This document shows, piece after piece, positions 19,306 to 22,532 of a stretch of 22,532 nucleotides of DNA. A program made the translations under genes and the position numbers. The stretch is from Larix sibirica (taxonomy: Eukaryota; Streptophyta; Pinopsida; Pinales; Pinaceae). Location of the stretch: the NCBI GenBank assembly GCA_004151065.3, contig NWUY0300007561.1:27843-50374 (forward strand). Reading direction: 5' to 3'. The notes below the pieces were generated by a model. It was not told the DNA's origin and did no database searches. It was given only the letters and a program-made list of their open reading frames with translations. Position 1 is the stretch's first letter; the number at the start of each line of letters is the position of its first letter.

Positions 19306-19555
19306 CAACTTTTAGTTTAGATTTTTTTATTTTTTACATGCCACTTTGTAACTTCAGTTTCAGAGTTGAACTAAATCCTCTCTGTCTCTATGTGTAGTCT
19401 TCTTGTCATTGATAGGAGGAGTAAGACAATATTTTGTTTATCTTAGTTAGACTATGATTTTTGGATACTTGAAGAGATGATTGTCTTGGATTTTGTACAA
19501 TTACCTCTATGAATGGAAAACCTTCATTGTAAAAGTTATTATAACTTTGATTCTA
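19306..19555 (+). other. LINE C 3' UTR, copy 2
   Basis: Identical to 12969-13218 as far as I can compare, but here followed by genuine flanking DNA (tcttggaatatcagg) and then a T-run at 19579-19588. It lacks a clear poly-A tail. Confidence 0.65.
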
Positions 19556-20537
19556 TCTTGGAATATCAGGTTATAGTTTTTTTTTTTTAAATGAAATTTT
19601 ACTAGAACGTATACTTTTTTTAAACTTAAAAAATTAAAGAAAAGTTTACACCGCAAAAAATTGATTCTATTAAAAACTTTATATTGGATTTAAGTTTATC
19701 TACATTTTTCACATGTCAAAATATTTTTCAATATATAAGTAAGCTTCAAGCTTAATGATAAACTCATTTATTCTGATCACTTGCATTTTTTCATATACCA
19801 ATATGTCAATGTAAGTTCATCTTAAATGAATAATTTTGACATTTAAAGTGAAATTCCATTACTATATCTTTCCAAGGAATATTTCATGGGGAAACCCTCT
19901 GAATACTTTCCCATATTTGATGGATGGTAGACTGGGTAAACCACTAGCTCTGATTACGGAGCCTAACCCAATGAGGACATCAAGTGAGGCCCTTGCAAAT
20001 TCGAAGGGAGTTCGAAATTCGGTAAAAATTCTGCATAGTACGAATACAGTACGGTAAAGCTAACCAATGAGCAAAGATAATGGAAAACACAAAAAAAATG
20101 GATTTGTTAAATCAAAATTTCCATTTATATATCTTATAAATAACATCTTAGTGATTCAAATTTCATACTGGGAGAGTTCGCAATTGATTTTGGAATCTGA
20201 AAGAAGAAAGTTGAACAATGAAGACGGCGGATACGATAAGACTAGGTTTTAAACTTTTAAATTTTCCTACCATTGCATGACTACAGAGTGCATCGTGGAC
20301 GTGATTATACATTTTTAGGACATATCATAAGGTAAGAGTTATTTAAATTTATTTGTCACTGCCTGATCCCATGATTGCATAGTAAATTTAAATAATAAGG
20401 TCCCCTTATTAGAAAAAGAAATTAAACTCAGGTTTATAATTACATTTTTAAAAACTATACTTACTTTGAGTATTTTGTAATCATTATGTATAAATAAAAA
20501 TAATTGTTTTTATGGAAAAGTTGATAGAACTTAATGT
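19556..20537. other. AT-rich spacer, no gene seen
   Basis: AT-rich DNA with a distant relative of the dispersed repeat found around LINE B (about 19790-19870: tttttcatata...aatgtaagttcatctt...). The short frames here (19836-20057 and 20067-20252) show no domain or plausible composition and are read as chance. No RNA gene or complete mobile element is recognised. Confidence 0.6.
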
Positions 20538-20640
20538 AATTCTACTGGAGATTGTTTACATGTTTTTATTAGAGATTTATCATGTATTTTAATTCTACAG
20601 GAGATTGTTTACATGTTTTTATCATATATTTATCATGTAC
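20538..20640. repeat. 53-bp tandem duplication
   Basis: The segment starting aattctactggagattgttt at 20538 is repeated from 20591 (aattctacaggagattgttt), a period of 53 bp, with a few substitutions around tattagag/tatcatat. Two copies only. Non-coding. Confidence 0.85.
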
Positions 20641-20804
20641 TCAGCCAATACATTTTACCCATAAAATAATATTAAAGTCAATAAGCCATTTAACGTTAAG
20701 TCGAACCCTATTTGCAGAAGACTTAAATCGACATTATTGTTATTGTAGCATGGCTAATGTAAGATAGAAATTGAAAGGTTGAATGTTTTAAAGATTCCGA
20801 CAAT
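20641..20804. other. Short spacer before LINE D
   Basis: AT-rich, no feature. Composition shifts sharply to GC-richer sequence near 20800-20830, which marks the approximate start of LINE D. Confidence 0.5.
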
Positions 20805-22370
20805 GTTGGAAGGAGTTTTGGACCGCGCTATCAAGGGTTTGCTCAAGCAGACTAGTTGACGAGGAAAATGGGCTCATCAGGAGGGGGCTCCTCCCCCTCT
20901 GAGATGCATTCAAGCGTCGGGGATGAAGCAAACCCGACAAAAGAGACGACGACAGACAGATCGGATAGTCGATCCAGAGAATAGATCCTAGATCAAGAGA
21001 GAAAAGGATTTGGAAGACGGCCAAGAGGTTGTCTCCCATAAGCGGCAGAGATCCCATTGCTTCAACTCAGATCGGAAAATCTGAGAGAAAAGGTAGAACT
21101 GTGGAAATAAAAGGATCTAATAGGGAGATTTGTAGGGATCTGGCCAAAGGAGAAATACCTAATCCGTTGGATCAAGGCTACTTGGAACCCCCGAGGGAAT
21201 TACGATTTACAACTGGGTTCGAAGGGTTCCTTTACGATTATCTTCTTCAATCAAGAGGATTGGGATAGGATCCTGGAAGGAGGAACCTATTTTTTCTTCT
21301 TGGTTGGCTTGTATCTTTGACCCTGTAAGGAAAGGTTTAATCGAGACAAAGAAGACATGAGTGTAGCCCCGATTTATATGTGCTTCTATTCCCTCCCATG
21401 CAAATATTGGGAACCTAAGATTCTACAAGATATTGGAAATGCCCTAGGAGAATTTTTGAAGATATCTGTGCAGACCAAATTAGCCAAATACACCTCTTAT
21501 CCACGGATCTCTATCTATATGGATCTCTCCCTGGAATTACTAGATACGATCAACTTGGCATGGGAAGACAAATAATGGATCCAACCTGTGGACTATGAAC
21601 ACCTTCCGTTTCGGTGTAGGTAATTCCGCGAATATGGGCATTTGGGTCGTGATTGCCCACTGAATAAAACGATCATCCATTGCTCCCAGAAAAAAAAAAA
21701 GCAGAAAGAAACGGATAAGGATGGTTTTACTTAGGTCAATGGGCGACAGAGACGAGGAAAAAATAAAACTAACACAACGCAAATGAGGAAAACAATTGCG
21801 AAGAAAGCAACCACTGCAAACAGATTTGAAACCCTCGGCTCTTTGGGGGAGGAGATGGGGGACACGCTTCAAGTTGAACCAGATCCCCAAACTTTGGGAG
21901 ACAATCCAACCTATGGATCGGGTTGAGCCCCAGGGGATGAACCACAAGAGCAACCAACGAAGATGGAAGAGGGCCAAGTTGATGAGGCGGAAGATATGGA
22001 TCTCGAAGAATTAGATCTGGATGCCCTGGAGAAAAAATGTAATAAGAAAGGAAAGGTCTATGTCTCCAGGCACCAACTCAAACACCTACAAGAAGCTATC
22101 CTACAGACAAAAGAGATGCCCCATCTGGGGATAGCCAAGGAAAAACAGAATGGTAGCAAGAGGAAGCTACCATAAGAACAGGAGAAAAGAGGCATAAAAA
22201 CCAATAAAAAACGAATAGCAGAGATCAGGACGAAACTAGTGGAGTCAGGCCAATATCCCACGATTAAGGCGGCCTTCTCCAATATCTCAAATGAATTCCA
22301 CAAATCTACACTTATTAAATATTGTTTGTTTCTCATGAAAGTTGAAAGAGCTGACTTATTAGGTGAGTAA
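20805..22370 (+). mobile_element. LINE D: ORF1-only remnant of a different L1-type family
   Basis: A block of GC-richer DNA carrying a 5' leader of about 60 bp and a broken LINE ORF1, but no ORF2 in the 162 bases that remain in the window. L1-type copies normally lose the 5' end, not the 3' end, so a piece holding only the ORF1 side is unusual. It may be a deletion product, an element interrupted by AT-rich DNA near 22370, or an ORF1 taken up on its own. Its protein sequence is clearly different from LINE C ORF1, so it is a separate family. Confidence 0.7.
20868..22370 (+). pseudogene. LINE D ORF1 (gag-like, DUF4283 core, damaged zinc knuckle)
   Basis: The likely start is ATG 20868 (MGSSGGGSSPSEMHSSVGDE); the frame stops at TAG after about 38 codons. 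The core is then read in pieces: GRFVGIWPKEKYLIRWIKA near 21130, EDWDRILEGGTYFF near 21257, APIYMCFYSLPCKYWEPKIL at 21366-21425, DIGNALGEFLKISVQTK, YTSYPRISIYMDLS to about 21530, and DYEHLPFRCR near 21590. In the zinc knuckle the first cysteine, histidine and last cysteine remain, but the second cysteine is lost and a TAA stands beside it (about 21619-21624). The acidic and basic tail (21781-22370) includes NRFETLGSLGEE, EEGQVDEAEDMDLEEL and KTNKKRIAEIRTK. It holds two in-frame stops (near 21928 and at 22173-22175) before TAA 22368-22370. Confidence 0.8.
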
Positions 22371-22532
22371 TTAATTTTAACATTTTATACTTAAATTTTT
22401 TATATTGAAGACCTTTATATTCTTTTAATTTGGTTATTTAATATTTACATTAATGTGGTTTTTCTTGAATAAGGTCTCTTAAATATAATAATAAAGATCT
22501 ATTAAATTATAATATTTATAATTTATAATTTA
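22371..22532. other. AT-rich end of window, no gene seen
   Basis: Abrupt return to very AT-rich DNA with no coding. If LINE D were complete, ORF2 would be expected near here; none of its motifs are visible. Confidence 0.6.

Larger units (their letters stand above)
13525..19553 (+). mobile_element. LINE C, copy 2
   Basis: Same element as copy 1, 6337 bp downstream, with identical structural faults. Its 3' end is followed by unique sequence: tatcttggaa at 19554-19563 matches the 10 bases before the proposed 5' end (7178-7187 in unit 1; 13515-13524 in unit 2). If this is a target-site duplication, copy 2 has the only complete right flank. The match is short and in AT-rich DNA, so the exact ends remain tentative. 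Confidence 0.85.
13224..19555 (+). repeat. Direct duplication unit 2 (about 6.33 kb)
   Basis: Second copy of the 6887-13218 unit, in the same orientation. Its first 45 bp differ from unit 1 at six positions; after that I see only A16941 for G10604. Its right edge at 19555 runs into unique AT-rich DNA, whereas the right edge of unit 1 runs into the N. Both units share every stop, frameshift and the RT deletion of LINE C, so they descend from one damaged copy and not from separate insertions. Confidence 0.97.

Noticed and set aside
7188-19553. Two independent LINE C insertions in tandem
   Set aside because: Both copies share the 5' flank, all stops and frameshifts, the RT deletion and one constant offset.
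21540-21977. Minus-strand 145-codon ORF over LINE D
   Set aside because: It runs antisense to the ORF1 zinc-knuckle and tail region, which has clear plus-strand homology. Its composition (runs of Leu, Phe and Ser) is what the complement of a Lys/Glu-rich tail gives.
1-22532. LTR retrotransposon, DNA transposon or viral insertion
   Set aside because: I found no paired LTRs, primer-binding site, integrase, protease, transposase or capsid-like motif. All retroelement domains match L1-type LINEs.

Overview
The window looks like nuclear DNA from a repeat-rich plant. It is AT-rich, and nearly every recognisable stretch of protein comes from decayed plant-type LINE (L1-clade) retrotransposons. The diagnostic domains are a gag-like ORF1 with a DUF4283-type core and a CCHC zinc knuckle, an ORF2 with endonuclease, reverse transcriptase and zf-RVT modules, and a C-terminal RNase H of the type reported in plant L1 elements. 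A large-genome seed plant, possibly a gymnosperm, would fit, but the sequence alone does not fix the clade. I see no intact protein-coding gene, RNA gene, CRISPR array, bacterial operon or new defence system.

Layout. (1) 1-2203: remnant of LINE A (+ strand), with an odd ORF that joins an ORF1-like tail to the ORF2 zf-RVT domain, then a broken RNase H, a 3' UTR and a short poly-A. (2) About 2404-2770: a small GC- and CpG-rich island holding a possible first coding exon on the minus strand. (3) 2790-3812: AT-rich DNA with a tandem repeat of about 111 bp and copies of an AT-rich dispersed repeat. (4) 3813-5566: LINE B, a 5'-truncated element that keeps only RNase H and a long 3' UTR, flanked by a 20-bp target-site duplication. 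A related copy of the interrupted repeat at about 3465-3560 serves as an empty-site comparison. (5) 5587-6890: AT-rich spacer with one unrecognised 128-codon ORF and weak tRNA-like (SINE-like) signals.

(6) 6887-13218 and 13224-19555: two direct copies of a roughly 6.33-kb unit at a constant offset of 6337 bp, meeting at a single N (13219). Each holds LINE C, a nearly full-length but multiply broken element (ORF1, ORF2, 3' UTR) that has lost the second half of its RT catalytic core, plus about 300 bp of 5' flank. I found one substitution outside the first 45 bp of the unit (G10604/A16941). Those first 45 bp differ at six positions. The N, the shared flank and the shared damage point to an assembly seam or a very recent segmental duplication, not two retrotranspositions.

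(7) 19556-20805: AT-rich spacer with a 53-bp tandem duplication. (8) About 20805-22370: LINE D, an ORF1-only pseudogene in GC-richer DNA, ending in AT-rich sequence with no ORF2 visible before the window ends.

None of these elements looks able to move by itself. The main points of interest are the duplication and its seam, the dated nesting of LINE B inside an older repeat, the ATGA overlap between ORF1 and ORF2 of LINE C, and the different ways the RNase H sites have decayed in three LINE lineages.
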